A stretch of DNA of 64,000 bases. Origin: Sulfitobacter brevis. GTDB taxonomy: Bacteria; Pseudomonadota; Alphaproteobacteria; Rhodobacterales; Rhodobacteraceae. The notes under the pieces were generated by a model that was given only the letters and a program-made list of their open reading frames with translations, made no database searches and had not been told where the DNA came from. This document shows, one piece after another, positions 55,514-64,000 of the stretch. The position numbers and the translations under genes were made by a program. Position 1 is the first letter of the stretch; each line of letters begins with the position of its first letter. The stretch is from assembly GCF_900112755.1 (NCBI RefSeq), contig NZ_FOMW01000003.1, forward strand, positions 248,001-312,000, written 5' to 3'.

Positions 55514-56367
55514 CAAGCTTCTCCGGTGGCGACGGGGACGGTGGGGAACATCCCCCATTCCGCCCAAGAGCCGTCGTAAAGGGACCATGCGCGGTGGCCT
55601 TGACGTTCCAGCGCAAGGGCGAGGATCGCGGCGGTCACACCCGACCCGCATGAAGTGATCACCGGCTTGGCCAAATCGATACCGGCCGCCTCGAACACGC
55701 TGCTGGTCTGGTCTGGCGATTTCATGGTTTTGTCGTCGTTCAGCAGATCGGTATAAGGCACGTTGCGTGCGCCCGGAATGTGCCCGGCGCGCAGACCTTC
55801 GCGCGGCTCGGGCGCTTCACCACGAAAGCGGGCGGCGGCGCGGGCATCGACGATCTGCGGATCACCAAGCTTGGAGGCATGGGCCACTTGCGTGACATCG
55901 CGCACTAACTGGTTTTGAAAACGGACGGTCATGTGACGGTCACGCGGGATCGGCGGCATGTCTTCAGTGGCGCGGCCTTCGGCAACCCATTTGGGCAAAC
56001 CGCCGTCCAGCACGGCAACATTTTCCTGTCCCATCAGTCGGAACAGCCACCAGACGCGGGCTGCCGACAGCAATCCGGCACCGTCATAGACTACCACCTG
56101 ATGGCCATCGCCGACGCCAAGTGCGCGCATCCGCGACATAAATTTTTCGACCGGCGGCGCCATATGTGGCAGGTCCGAGCGGTTGTCGGAAATCTCTTCG
56201 ATATCAAAGAACCGCGCACCGGGAATATGGGTCTCGCTATACTCGGCTTTGGGGTCGCGCCCCGCGTCCGGCAGATACCACGAGGCATCCAGAATGCGCA
56301 GATCGGGGTCTTTGAGATGTTTGGCCAACCAGTCGGTCGACACCAGCGTTTTGGGATCATCGGCCAT
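55513..56367 (-). CDS. sseA: 3-mercaptopyruvate sulfurtransferase
   Basis: A 284-residue double-rhodanese enzyme. The inactive N-terminal domain spans about residues 8-125, and the active domain has the persulfide Cys in TSCGSGVTAAILALAL; the CGSGVTA loop is the mercaptopyruvate rather than the thiosulfate form (CRKGVTA). It transfers sulfur from 3-mercaptopyruvate to thiols or cyanide. Coupling with an aspartate/aromatic aminotransferase makes sense, since transamination of cysteine gives 3-mercaptopyruvate. I start at MADDPKTLVS behind AGAGGG. Confidence 0.92.
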   Translation of the reverse strand: MADDPKTLVSTDWLAKHLKDPDLRILDASWYLPDAGRDPKAEYSETHIPGARFFDIEEISDNRSDLPHMAPPVEKFMSRMRALGVGDGHQVVVYDGAGLLSAARVWWLFRLMGQENVAVLDGGLPKWVAEGRATEDMPPIPRDRHMTVRFQNQLVRDVTQVAHASKLGDPQIVDARAAARFRGEAPEPREGLRAGHIPGARNVPYTDLLNDDKTMKSPDQTSSVFEAAGIDLAKPVITSCGSGVTAAILALALERQGHRAWSLYDGSWAEWGMFPTVPVATGEA

Positions 56368-56432
56368 GTGCAGCCCTCTTGCAGACAGATTTCTCCCTTG
56401 CCTATCGCCGTGCGCCCATACTGGCAAGGGCG

Positions 56433-57074
56433 TCAGTGCGCGGCGAAGGGATCGGTAGCGATCAGCGAAGGCCGCAGCGCGATCTTGCGCCACCACGCCG
56501 AAAGCGCCGGATAGGTCGCAAGCGCTGCCGCCCCTTGGGGCACTTCCACAAAATAGGCGATCATCGGCGCGAGGTGCAGATCAGCCAGCGTTAGGGCTTG
56601 GGGGGCGAGCACGAAACCCTCTGCGGCAATACTCTCAAGCGCTGCGAGGACAGGAATGGCGGCCTGCATCCCTTCACCAACCTGCGCAGGATCAAAGGGT
56701 TGGCCCATGCGGGGGCGATATGCGCCGTGCGAGAACACCTTCCGGACCAGCGGCACGTAGCCATAAGCATCAATGATCCCCATCACTTGCCCCATCCGCG
56801 CGGCGACTTTGGGATTAGCGGGGATGAGACTGTGTGGAGCTAGCGTATCTAGGTATCGCAGGATCGTGGCGGTTTCAGTCAGGGTAAATTCATCATGCTG
56901 CAACACCGGCACACGGCCAAACGGGCTATGCGCGGCAAGCACCGGATCAGGGATTTCTGCGAAGGGGTCGGTCTCAACGTAACGGGCAGTCAGGCCCATC
57001 TCGATCAAGGCCATGCGCAGGATGCGCGTATAAACGCTGTAGCGAAAGCCAATCAACGTCAGCGCGTCAGCCAT
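56433..57074 (-). CDS. Glutathione S-transferase family protein
   Basis: A 213-residue GST. The N-terminal thioredoxin-like domain has [16 protein letters not shown] and the cis-Pro/glutathione segment [27 protein letters not shown] (Val-Pro and Glu-Thr). The C-terminal domain is all helical. The catalytic residue is probably Ser or Tyr in FRYSVYTR. Substrate unknown. It overlaps the smpB stop region by 8 bp. Confidence 0.9.
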   Translation of the reverse strand: MADALTLIGFRYSVYTRILRMALIEMGLTARYVETDPFAEIPDPVLAAHSPFGRVPVLQHDEFTLTETATILRYLDTLAPHSLIPANPKVAARMGQVMGIIDAYGYVPLVRKVFSHGAYRPRMGQPFDPAQVGEGMQAAIPVLAALESIAAEGFVLAPQALTLADLHLAPMIAYFVEVPQGAAALATYPALSAWWRKIALRPSLIATDPFAAH

Positions 57075-57555
57075 TGTCTTTCATCAAGCGCTGCTTTTGC
57101 CGCGCCCAATCACGCTTTGCCGAGGTCTCACGCTTGTCGTGCAGCTTTTTACCCTTGGCGATCCCGATCTTGAGCTTGGCCATCCCGCGATGATTGAAGT
57201 ACATCACCAGCGGCACCAGCGTCATGCCCTTGCGCTGGGTTTCATTCCAGAAACGGGCCAGTTCCTTGCGGCTGACCAACAGCTTGCGGCGGCGACGCTC
57301 GTCATGCTGGAACGTTTTGGCTTGGGCATAGGGGGCGATATAGCTGTTCACCAACCACAGCTCGCCATCTTCAACGGCGGCATAGCTCTCGGCAATGTTG
57401 GCACCGCCGTTGCGCAGCGACTTAACCTCGGACCCTTCCAGAATAATGCCGCATTCGACATCATCCTCGATCGCGTAATCAAACCGCGCGCGGCGGTTTT
57501 CAGAGATCACCTTATAGTTGGGATCCGATTTGGTGGATGACTTAACTTGCGACAT
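57067..57555 (-). CDS. smpB: SsrA-binding protein
   Basis: A 162-residue SmpB. It begins near [41 protein letters not shown] and ends with a basic [24 protein letters not shown] tail that enters the mRNA channel of the ribosome. With tmRNA it rescues ribosomes stalled on broken messages. The tmRNA gene itself is not in the window. I start at [11 protein letters not shown] (57555). The start codon region of the GST gene overlaps its 3' end. Confidence 0.95.
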   Translation of the reverse strand: MSQVKSSTKSDPNYKVISENRRARFDYAIEDDVECGIILEGSEVKSLRNGGANIAESYAAVEDGELWLVNSYIAPYAQAKTFQHDERRRRKLLVSRKELARFWNETQRKGMTLVPLVMYFNHRGMAKLKIGIAKGKKLHDKRETSAKRDWARQKQRLMKDNG

Positions 57556-57736
57556 GCCAACGGATGTAGTGCGCGCTTCCCGCCTGTGCAAGCCGCCCGC
57601 GCATCTGTGCCGCAATACGGGTAGGACAATGTCGGGATTTCGGGATAGATTGTTCGTAAATTATCGGGAAATTCACCATATTTTGGTCAGAATTTCGTGT
57701 CATTAATAAGGCCGCAACTGATTCACGGGGGATGTG

Positions 57737-58444
57737 ATGCGCTCTTTTATCGCCTTTATGGGGCTGGTTTTTTCATTGTCTTTTACAAGTATCGCTCAGG
57801 CTGCGCCGAATGACATGCAGGTGCTGGTCATGGGGGATTCGTTCATGACCACAAATGGTTCGGCTGACCAGTCCTTCTCGCATGTCCTCTCCGAGCTTTT
57901 GGACACCCGCGTGAAAAGCACCGCCATGTCAGGTGCACGGATGCTTTATGCGCTACCGATCACTGGCAGTCTGGGCATGAACATTTCCAAACAATACCGG
58001 CAGGGGCAATGGGATATTGTGGTGATGAACGGTGGCGGCAATGATCTATGGATGGGCTGTGGCTGCTACCGCTGTGAACGCAAAATGGAAAAGCTGATCT
58101 CGCCGGACGGGCTGCGCGGTGCAATTCCCAGCACGATTGCCCGCGCCCGCAACGCCGGTGCCCATGTGATCTATGTCGGATATCTGCGCAGTCCCGGTCG
58201 CGGCTCTCCGATCGAAGCGTGTAGACCATTTGGCGACAAGATGGAGGCCCGTATCGCCAAGCTGGCCGAGCTGGACAGGGGTTTCACCTTTGTTTCACTA
58301 GCCGACATGGTGCCCTATGGCGACGGATCGTTCCATGCGTTTGATATGATCCACCCCTCACCCAAGGGCAGCGCCGCTGCGGCAAAGCGCGTGCAAGACG
58401 CTATTATGCACCTGCAGCAGGACCGTTATTCAGGGCTGAACTGA
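57737..58444 (+). CDS. Secreted SGNH/GDSL hydrolase
   Basis: A 235-residue exported esterase-like protein. A Sec signal (FIAFMGLVFSLSFTSIAQAA) is followed by the four SGNH blocks: GDS in VLVMGDSFM, Gly in SGARM, Asn in MNGGGNDLW and Asp/His in FDMIHPSPKGS. Two pairs of Cys (MGCGCYRC) lie after the Asn block, an unusual cluster. It probably removes acyl groups from lipids or polysaccharides in the periplasm. It starts at the ATG at 57737 behind GGGGGAT. Confidence 0.87.
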   Translation: MRSFIAFMGLVFSLSFTSIAQAAPNDMQVLVMGDSFMTTNGSADQSFSHVLSELLDTRVKSTAMSGARMLYALPITGSLGMNISKQYRQGQWDIVVMNGGGNDLWMGCGCYRCERKMEKLISPDGLRGAIPSTIARARNAGAHVIYVGYLRSPGRGSPIEACRPFGDKMEARIAKLAELDRGFTFVSLADMVPYGDGSFHAFDMIHPSPKGSAAAAKRVQDAIMHLQQDRYSGLN

Positions 58445-58458
58445 GCGGTAAGGCTGTT

Positions 58459-59277
58459 TTAATCGCCTAACTTTGCATGCACCTCGGCGAGGTCGATCTC
58501 GCCGATGGGCATCTTGTTTGACGGGTCTTCAAAGTCGTATTTAAACAGCTCGAAATCGCGTTTGAAGATCTCGCGAACCAGGTGCATTGACAGATCATCG
58601 AAATAGTCACCCACCGGATGCGCCCGCTTGGGGCCATGACCTTCGCTTTCGTTGAAGCGCGGGATTTCCGCCAGATCAACGCGATGCGGAGTTTCGATCG
58701 CATCCAGCACATCTTGCATGCCGTCGTTGAAGCTTTCGGTCCAGATGATCTTGTCGTAGGTGCCACCGTTCACGATGAAGGTGCTGACGTGGCCGGACAT
58801 CGCAGACCAGTGAATGTCAGGATCCATCGGCCTGCGCCACCGGATGGTATCGCGCGCAAAAAGCAGGAACCGCCGGAACGAGGCGATCTGGTCGAACTCG
58901 TCCTTGCCATCCGGCCCGCCGACGTCGATTCCGTATTTCTGGACCAGCAGCGGCACGAGGTTGCCACGATAACGTTTGCCGTTGCGCTGGATGCCGCAGA
59001 TTTTGTCAAAGAAGGATGACAGAATGCGGGTGTAAGGATTGCGCACACAAGTGAAGGCGTAGGAGCCGTGGTTGATCACGTTTTCAGTGATCGGCGCCTG
59101 CGATGCATCAAGCGCCCATTTGTGCAGACCCGCCTTGGCGTCATGGATATCGCCGTCGAAAAACTCACCGTGATCGGAGTAAAACATGATCTGGCCAATG
59201 GTCGAACAGGCACATTTGGGCACAACGCGGTACACCACGCTTTCGCTTTCCGTCATCCACGTTCCGGGGAAACCCAT
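58459..59277 (-). CDS. Sulfotransferase family 2-like protein
   Basis: A 272-residue PAPS-dependent sulfotransferase of the carbohydrate (Sulfotransfer_2) type. The 5'-phosphosulfate loop is VVPKCACSTIGQ (residues 18-29) and the 3'-phosphate motif is VRNPYTRILSSFF (78-90), with the Arg and Ser in place. No signal peptide or membrane anchor is seen, so it acts in the cytoplasm. It is divergent from a Core-2/I-branching glycosyltransferase gene 147 bp away, suggesting that they build or decorate the same polysaccharide. Confidence 0.85.
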   Translation of the reverse strand: MGFPGTWMTESESVVYRVVPKCACSTIGQIMFYSDHGEFFDGDIHDAKAGLHKWALDASQAPITENVINHGSYAFTCVRNPYTRILSSFFDKICGIQRNGKRYRGNLVPLLVQKYGIDVGGPDGKDEFDQIASFRRFLLFARDTIRWRRPMDPDIHWSAMSGHVSTFIVNGGTYDKIIWTESFNDGMQDVLDAIETPHRVDLAEIPRFNESEGHGPKRAHPVGDYFDDLSMHLVREIFKRDFELFKYDFEDPSNKMPIGEIDLAEVHAKLGD

Positions 59278-59423
59278 GTTCTGCGCTACTCCTGCTCGAA
59301 CCGACTGTTTTATGGCAACAGTTCAGCCTTCCTGCAAAAAAGCAGATAAAGGCGGTTTATTCAATCGACCTTCATCATTATCTAGGTAAACAATCCAAGG
59401 TAAAGGGGCAGATCGGTTCGCGT

Positions 59424-61001
59424 ATGGCAAAAATCGCATATATCCTGCTTTGCCACAAAGACCCCGCCGCCATTATTCGTCAGGCTGAGCGGTTGACGGC
59501 GGCCGGTGATTATATGGCGATCCATTTCGATGCCTCCGCCAGCGCCGACGCCTTCGCCGAGATTGCAAAGGCGCTGAAAGACAACCCGAATGTGGCCTTT
59601 GCGCGCAAACGCGTACGCTGCGGATGGGGGGAATGGTCGCTGGTTCAGGCGACCTTGAACGCGGTAGAGACCGCCGTCGAAGCCTTCCCCCGTGCGACAC
59701 ATTTCTACATGCTTTCAGGCGATTGCATGGCCATCAAGTCGGCGGAATATATCCACCAGTTTCTTGACGACAATGATGCCGACTTTATCGAGAGCTTTGA
59801 TTATTTCGAAAGCGACTGGATCAAGACCGGCTGGAAAGAAGAGCGGCTGGTCTATCGACATTTTGTGAACGAACGCACCCACAAGAAGTTGTTCTATGCC
59901 CTGTTCAAAGCGCAAGAACGGCTTGGCCTGACACGGGACATCCCTGCCGACCTGCAAGTGATGATCGGTAGCCAGTGGTGGTGCCTGCGTCGCCGCACAA
60001 TCGAGTGGCTGCTGGCCTTCATAAAAAAACGCCGCGACATCGTGCGATTTTTCCGCACCACATGGATTCCCGACGAGACGTTTTTCCAAACCTTGGTGCG
60101 CCACCTTGTGCCGGAGAGTGAAATTCGCGGGCGGACGTTGACGTTCTTGATGTTCACAGACTACGGCATGCCGGTGACATTCTACAACGACCACTACGAT
60201 TTGCTGCTCAGTCAGGACTATCTTTTCGCCCGCAAGATCAGCGCCGAGGCTAAGGATCTCAGACGCAGGCTGGGGTTGCTTTATTCGGCCCAGGGGGCGC
60301 AGTTTCAAATCAGCAACGAAGGCCCAAGTCTTTTCAAGTTCCTCAGTGGCCGTGGCCGCGTCGGGCGGCGTTTTGCAACGCGGTTCTGGGAGACTGAAAG
60401 CACGCTTGGCCGCGAACGCGAGTTGCTGATTGTGGTGTGTAAAAAGTGGCATGTCGCCAAGCGGGTGCTTGAGCGGATCCGCCAAGTCACCAACGTGCCT
60501 GCAATCGAGTATATTTTTAACGAGGAAGACGCGCCTTTGCCCGATTTGGGCGGCATCCAGAAGTCACTTGGAAAGCGCACCCGCCACCGCCGCGCCCTGA
60601 TGCGGATGTTGTTTGACTATTTCGAGACCGACCGCTTGATCGTGTGTATGGACCCCAGCAATCTCGACCTGCTCAACGATTTTGCCTCTGACCGTTCTGT
60701 CACCCGCATACTGGAGATCGAATGCCAATTCTCGGATGACTATCTGATCGGCCATGCCATGCGCGTCGGCCTTGCGGGAGAGCACACCTCCAACGAGACG
60801 CTGACGCGTCTGTTGCCGACGATTCGCAACGATATGGTCCATGAAAGTGACCTTATCCGCGACGCCCAGTTCGAAAACCACAATCGCCTGCGTGAAACCA
60901 GCAGCGAGGCCGACAATATTGCCGCCCTCGGCCAGTTCCTAGCCATCCCCGACGATAAGTCCCGCGAGATCGCAACAACAGATCACCTTTTCGCCGACTA
61001 A
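59424..61001 (+). CDS. Core-2/I-branching (GT14) glycosyltransferase with long C-terminal extension
   Basis: A 525-residue transferase. Residues 1 to about 260 match the GT14 family of beta-1,6-N-acetylglucosaminyl- and xylosyltransferases: KIAYILLCHKDPAAIIRQ, CGWGEWSLVQATLNAV, YMLSGDCMAIKSAEYIHQFL, and TWIPDETFFQTLVRH. The remaining 250 residues form a separate domain I do not recognise with certainty (Rhodobacterales DUF5928-like), with RELLIVVCKKWHVAKRVLERIR. No signal or anchor. It probably adds GlcNAc or xylose branches to a surface glycan, possibly one later sulfated by the neighbouring enzyme. Confidence 0.82.
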   Translation: MAKIAYILLCHKDPAAIIRQAERLTAAGDYMAIHFDASASADAFAEIAKALKDNPNVAFARKRVRCGWGEWSLVQATLNAVETAVEAFPRATHFYMLSGDCMAIKSAEYIHQFLDDNDADFIESFDYFESDWIKTGWKEERLVYRHFVNERTHKKLFYALFKAQERLGLTRDIPADLQVMIGSQWWCLRRRTIEWLLAFIKKRRDIVRFFRTTWIPDETFFQTLVRHLVPESEIRGRTLTFLMFTDYGMPVTFYNDHYDLLLSQDYLFARKISAEAKDLRRRLGLLYSAQGAQFQISNEGPSLFKFLSGRGRVGRRFATRFWETESTLGRERELLIVVCKKWHVAKRVLERIRQVTNVPAIEYIFNEEDAPLPDLGGIQKSLGKRTRHRRALMRMLFDYFETDRLIVCMDPSNLDLLNDFASDRSVTRILEIECQFSDDYLIGHAMRVGLAGEHTSNETLTRLLPTIRNDMVHESDLIRDAQFENHNRLRETSSEADNIAALGQFLAIPDDKSREIATTDHLFAD

Positions 61002-61048
61002 CCGCCGTGCGGCGTCGCGGCCCGCACGTGTTGATTGCGGCACAAACG

Positions 61049-62107
61049 TTAACCGCGCCCAATCTGTTCATTGAAAAACCGGATCATCTCAGCCGAGGCA
61101 TCGGGACCGGCGGCATCCGTATGGCTGCCCGCAGGCGATCCACCCGACCAAGTGTGGCCCGCGCCTTCCAGCAACCAAAGCTCAATGGCGTTGCCATCAG
61201 CGGTTTCGCCTTTGGTCAGTTGGACTTTGCGCCCTTCTTTAGAAAAGCTAGATCGTTCGGCCAGAGTAATCGTTCCCGCCAGCCTGCTGGCATTCACGGG
61301 GGCGACGGTATTATCGGCCAGCCCGTGCAGGATAATCGCCGGACAGGTCAGCGCGCGGCCACCCCCCGCGCCCCGCCCCTGCATTGCGGCGAATGCCGAC
61401 ATCATATCGCGCGCAGCCAGCGGCGCGAGGCCGGAGTGAACTCCAACGGCTGCGAACACATCACTGCGCAGGCTCCCCAACAGGGCGGCCATCGCGCCAC
61501 CTGCGGAAAGGCCAGCAGCAAAAGTCGCTTGTTCGGGCAGGGCAAATTCAGCCCCCAGAGTCTGCGCGAGTTCGGCGAGGATCGCAGGTTCACCCCCCGT
61601 CGCGGTCTGATGCTGTGGCTCGAACCAGTTCCAGCATAGATTTGGATTATGCGCCGATGTCTGCTCGGGGTAGGCGACGAGAAAGTTATGCGCCTCGGCC
61701 TGCGCGTTCATCGCGGTGCCGGTGGCGAAATCCGCGGCGGATTGAGTGCAGCCGTGCAGCATCATCACCATGCCGCGCAACTCACTCTGCCCGCAGCTTG
61801 GCACATAGAGCCGATACATCCGAGCGCCCTGTGGCCCGTCAAATTGCCGCGTCTCGAAACGGGCGCCTTCTGGCACAGGCGCAGCTCTAGCCGCGTTGTG
61901 CGCTGTCGCCGCCTTCGACCCACACTGCTTTTGCAGATCGCGCAGGGTTTCGGCCAGCCCTTTACGTTTGGCTGCAGCGGGGTGCGGTGCGGGTGCGGCG
62001 GCAGCACCGCCAAGCGCCTCCTGTATCTGTTGCGTTGCCGCGGTCAGGTTACCGGCGCGCGTCAGGGCAAGCGAGCGGCGCATCGCCGTCGCGAAATCAT
62101 TCTTCAT
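61049..62107 (-). CDS. PHB-depolymerase-family esterase
   Basis: A 352-residue alpha/beta hydrolase of the esterase D/PHB depolymerase (LpqC) family. The oxyanion motif is MMLHGCTQSAADFA, the nucleophile is in AAGLSAGGAMAALL, the Asp is in LHGLADNTVAP and the His is in EGAGHTWSGG. It has no signal peptide but an N-terminal helical region (MKNDFATAMRRSLALTRAGNLTAATQQIQEAL), which suggests association with intracellular polyhydroxyalkanoate granules. It follows a CopG-like gene by 31 bp. Confidence 0.87.
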   Translation of the reverse strand: MKNDFATAMRRSLALTRAGNLTAATQQIQEALGGAAAAPAPHPAAAKRKGLAETLRDLQKQCGSKAATAHNAARAAPVPEGARFETRQFDGPQGARMYRLYVPSCGQSELRGMVMMLHGCTQSAADFATGTAMNAQAEAHNFLVAYPEQTSAHNPNLCWNWFEPQHQTATGGEPAILAELAQTLGAEFALPEQATFAAGLSAGGAMAALLGSLRSDVFAAVGVHSGLAPLAARDMMSAFAAMQGRGAGGGRALTCPAIILHGLADNTVAPVNASRLAGTITLAERSSFSKEGRKVQLTKGETADGNAIELWLLEGAGHTWSGGSPAGSHTDAAGPDASAEMIRFFNEQIGRG

Positions 62108-62138
62108 CTTGTTTCCTTTATTGAAAGCCCTGCGGCCT

Positions 62139-62543
62139 TCAGCTGATACGGTCTTTGAGCGCGATCTTTACTTCGGGTGAGGCCTGCAAAGCGCCCAGAA
62201 CGGTGATGGAGCCAATGGTGGCCAAGGCCAGATCGACACTGATGTCGGGCGCAAGGCGCGCCAGACCAACAACTTTGATGTGCAGCAGTTCCCCTGCTGT
62301 ACGCACTTTTTCCAGATCGTCGCGATTGAAGTCGCGCAGACCGATATCGAGCGTGCGCCGCTCGATCAGCGTGCCCACATCGGCGGTGTGGGTGCCAAGT
62401 TGGGCGCGAATGGCGGCCCTGATAAAATCGGTACGATTGGTGTAAAACCCCTCCCCGACCAGCAAATCAATTCGACCAAGGTCCACATAGCCGAGGTTCA
62501 CGGTGATCTTCTCGGTCTCAACCGCTTTGACTTGCTTGGGCAT
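62139..62543 (-). CDS. CopG-like ribbon-helix-helix protein
   Basis: A 134-residue protein. The N-terminal third (EKITVNLGYVDLGRIDLLVGEGFYTNRTDFIRAAIRAQL) is a ribbon-helix-helix DNA-binding motif, while the remaining 80 residues (GLRDFNRDDLEKVRTAGELLHIKVVGLARLAPDISVDLALATIGSITVLGAL) form a hydrophobic C-terminal domain that simple CopG proteins lack. It precedes the PHB-depolymerase-like gene and probably regulates it. The start follows AAGGAGCC. Confidence 0.82.
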   Translation of the reverse strand: MPKQVKAVETEKITVNLGYVDLGRIDLLVGEGFYTNRTDFIRAAIRAQLGTHTADVGTLIERRTLDIGLRDFNRDDLEKVRTAGELLHIKVVGLARLAPDISVDLALATIGSITVLGALQASPEVKIALKDRIS

Positions 62544-62618
62544 AACGGCTCCTTACCATCCACTTGGATGTTATATGGCATTCCGCTGCCGCAATACAAG
62601 AGCGAGGTCCATAATAGG

Positions 62619-62655
62619 AAAAACCCCGCTTCAGTTAATGAGGCGGGGTTAAGCT
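62619..62655 (-). terminator. Rho-independent terminator for the DUF1523-like gene
   Basis: AACCCCGC and GCGGGGTT pair around a 13-base loop. On the minus strand the hairpin is followed by a T-run, so it terminates the leftward membrane-protein genes 20 bp past their stop. Confidence 0.8.
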
Positions 62656-62674
62656 TTGTCTAAATATCCGTAAC

Positions 62675-63304
62675 TTAGGGCTTTTTGCGCTTGATCGCCC
62701 ACCAGACGCCAATGCGCCCGCGCCGTTCGGCCAGATCGTCTTCGATCCGCTCCATTCTCGGGTCAATCCACGCCCTGCGAAACCGCCGCCACCGGACCCA
62801 GACGGCATAAAACAGGGCCGCGAGAACCGTCAGAAAGATGATATTCAAGATAGGAATACCCTCCGGCGCATCCGGCCCCGCCACCGGACGCAGCGATATC
62901 GCATTCGGGAAGATCGTCATGAATTCGTTGCGCCAGCCATAGTGCTTGAGCGCATACCAACGCGCATCCCCTTCAGTCGACTTGAAGTCCGCCGCTTCGG
63001 CCTGAAGGTTCGACGTGTCGAATTTAAAGTAGGGCGGCCAGCCCCAACCGGTGTCTTCGTTGCGGTACACCATCACGTCGCCCTTGGCGCGGCGGGTCTG
63101 AATGAAAAACACATCGCGGTTGGCAATGGTGCCATCGGTGCCCACATCGGCCTGCGCCCAGAAGATCGAATTCTCACCGAAATCCTGCCGCTTCTCGAAT
63201 GTGTCAGTGATCCGCACAATGTCGGTCTGTGGCAAAGTATAGTGCAGAAACGCCCCGAACAGCACCCAGATGGTGATCCAGAAAACCCATTTGATAATCG
63301 CCAC
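62675..63304 (-). CDS. DUF1523-like membrane protein
   Basis: A 209-residue protein. An N-terminal membrane segment (WVFWITIWVLFGAFLHYTLP), a central extracytoplasmic domain with VRITDTFEKR and GWPPYFKFDTSNLQAEA, and a second membrane segment (IPILNIIFLTVLAALFYAVW) followed by a basic cytoplasmic tail match what I recall as DUF1523, found in Rhodobacterales. No function is known. It starts with GTG behind AAAGGG and lies 12 bp downstream of a second small membrane-protein gene, probably in one transcript. Confidence 0.75.
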   Translation of the reverse strand: MAIIKWVFWITIWVLFGAFLHYTLPQTDIVRITDTFEKRQDFGENSIFWAQADVGTDGTIANRDVFFIQTRRAKGDVMVYRNEDTGWGWPPYFKFDTSNLQAEAADFKSTEGDARWYALKHYGWRNEFMTIFPNAISLRPVAGPDAPEGIPILNIIFLTVLAALFYAVWVRWRRFRRAWIDPRMERIEDDLAERRGRIGVWWAIKRKKP

Positions 63305-63316
63305 GTGCGGACCCTT

Positions 63317-63583
63317 TCAGGAAAAATTCGTCAGATAGATGATTACGCCAACCACCACCACAGGCACAACATAGACACCCAAGATCAGTTTGCGACGGAC
63401 CGAACCATCATATTTCGCTAGCCCGCGTTTTATAAAGGTGTCGCGGTCCACGACCTGCGGGCCCGTTAGCCACTTTTCCTCCAACTTCTCTTTGCGCACC
63501 GCGCGAGAATAAAGCGACAGGCTGATGTAGATGACTGTCAGCACCACAAAGCCAAAGCCCAGCAAACGGACGAGTGCGAACAT
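63317..63583 (-). CDS. Small two-segment membrane protein
   Basis: An 88-residue protein with a membrane segment at each end (LVRLLGFGFVVLTVIYISL and LGVYVVPVVVVGVIIYLTN) and a basic, cytoplasmic-looking loop (RAVRKEKLEEKWL...YDGSVRRKLI). I recognise no domain. The ATG at 63581-63583 is chosen because AAGGAGCC precedes it; the longer frame upstream is rich in Arg and unlikely to be coding. It is paired with the DUF1523-like gene. Confidence 0.8.
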   Translation of the reverse strand: MFALVRLLGFGFVVLTVIYISLSLYSRAVRKEKLEEKWLTGPQVVDRDTFIKRGLAKYDGSVRRKLILGVYVVPVVVVGVIIYLTNFS

Positions 63584-63691
63584 CGGCGGGCTCCTTCGTG
63601 TTGTGCATTTCATGGCGTGGCGGCTGCGCCGTTTAGACCAGACGGGGTTTGGCCGCCTCACATACCGACGCCTCTTTGAACGAGAGTGCGC

Positions 63692-64000
63692 TCAGCCCAC
63701 GGGCCATGTCAAAGACAGTGTGAACCCGTCAGGGCCGTCGTTCTTCTCAAGCTCGCCGCCCAGCTGCTGTGCTGCTGCCTCCATGATACGCATACCCAGC
63801 CCTGTACCGCTGGCCTCACCCGAGACCGCGCCCGCGCCATCGTCAGAGCAGGCAAGTTCGTACGTTTCGCCCGACAGAGTGCCGGTGACCCGAAAGAGGC
63901 CTTTGCTGCGGCCCTCATAAGCGTATTTGGCGGCATTTTTGATCGCTTCGTTCACGATCATCCCCACGGAGGAGGCGGATCGCGATTCAAGATCCAGATC
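63692..64000 (-). CDS. Sensor histidine kinase, C-terminal fragment (cut by window edge)
   Basis: The last 102 residues of a histidine kinase whose 5' part lies beyond the window. Reading leftward from 64000, DLDLESRSASSVGMIVNEAIKNAAKYAYEG is an N-box of the HATPase domain (conserved Asn and Glu), CSDDGAG is the G1 box and GTGLGMRIMEAAAQQLGG is the G2 region. The N-box sequence is closest to HisKA_2/HWE-type kinases common in alphaproteobacteria, which often signal light or general stress. The gene ends with a stop at 63692; the sensing domain is unseen. Confidence 0.85.
   Translation of the reverse strand, partial: DLDLESRSASSVGMIVNEAIKNAAKYAYEGRSKGLFRVTGTLSGETYELACSDDGAGAVSGEASGTGLGMRIMEAAAQQLGGELEKNDGPDGFTLSLTWPVG

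Noticed and set aside
57067..57740. A tmRNA gene next to smpB
   Set aside because: The flanks hold only the GST gene and a short noncoding region before the SGNH hydrolase; no tag-coding or tRNA-like ends were found.

Overview
The window is about 61-62% G+C by eye and reads as chromosomal DNA of an alphaproteobacterium of the Rhodobacterales, most likely the Roseobacter group. The gene set points there: a taurine-degradation locus joined to a SoeABC-type sulfite dehydrogenase, Rhodobacterales-type hypothetical families (DUF1523-like, a CopG-like protein paired with a PHB-depolymerase-like esterase, a Core-2/I-branching transferase with a long C-terminal extension) and many short 1-8 bp gene overlaps. 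I see no rRNA, tRNA, CRISPR array, insertion sequence or prophage.

Layout. 1-3.1 kb: a MarR regulator divergent from a DEAD-box RNA helicase with a long basic tail. 3.1-18 kb: the taurine island. tauABC (leftward) imports taurine, tpa (rightward) transaminates it to sulfoacetaldehyde, tauR encodes the MocR-type activator, xsc cleaves sulfoacetaldehyde to sulfite and acetyl phosphate, ackA would convert acetyl phosphate to acetate plus ATP, and soeABC would oxidise sulfite to sulfate on the cytoplasmic side of the membrane. CTGGMCYTA-like direct repeats spaced 23 bp lie upstream of tauA, tpa and xsc, and a 22 bp-spaced pair lies upstream of tauR; I read them as a TauR regulon signature. TauC carries an unusual extracytoplasmic insertion resembling a cadherin-like/VCBS-type repeat.

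18-43 kb: housekeeping and envelope genes. These are dapA, a lytic transglycosylase, an EamA transporter, a split divergent mnmD/mnmC-like pair, an OmpA-type lipoprotein, an Ada-like methyltransferase, nth plus a PfkB kinase plus a GNAT, rppH plus a secreted unknown, fadH, zntB, a LysR regulator, a tungstate-type ABC permease and ATPase without a binding protein, a leftward OmpA/AhpD/GNAT/CinA run, sfsA, map, a class I aminotransferase, rsmD plus a ferredoxin-reductase-like flavoprotein, and a peroxiredoxin.

43-64 kb: mscS, pterin carbinolamine dehydratase, a FemAB/DUF482-like protein, a glycerophosphodiesterase plus RidA, a type I secretion ABC/HlyD pair with no substrate or outer-membrane partner nearby, PBP1A, glnK-amtB behind a perfect inverted repeat, tyrB/sseA, a GST plus smpB, an SGNH hydrolase, a sulfotransferase divergent from a Core-2/I-branching glycosyltransferase, a PHB-depolymerase-like esterase with its CopG-like partner, two membrane proteins, and the 3' end of a sensor histidine kinase cut by the window edge.
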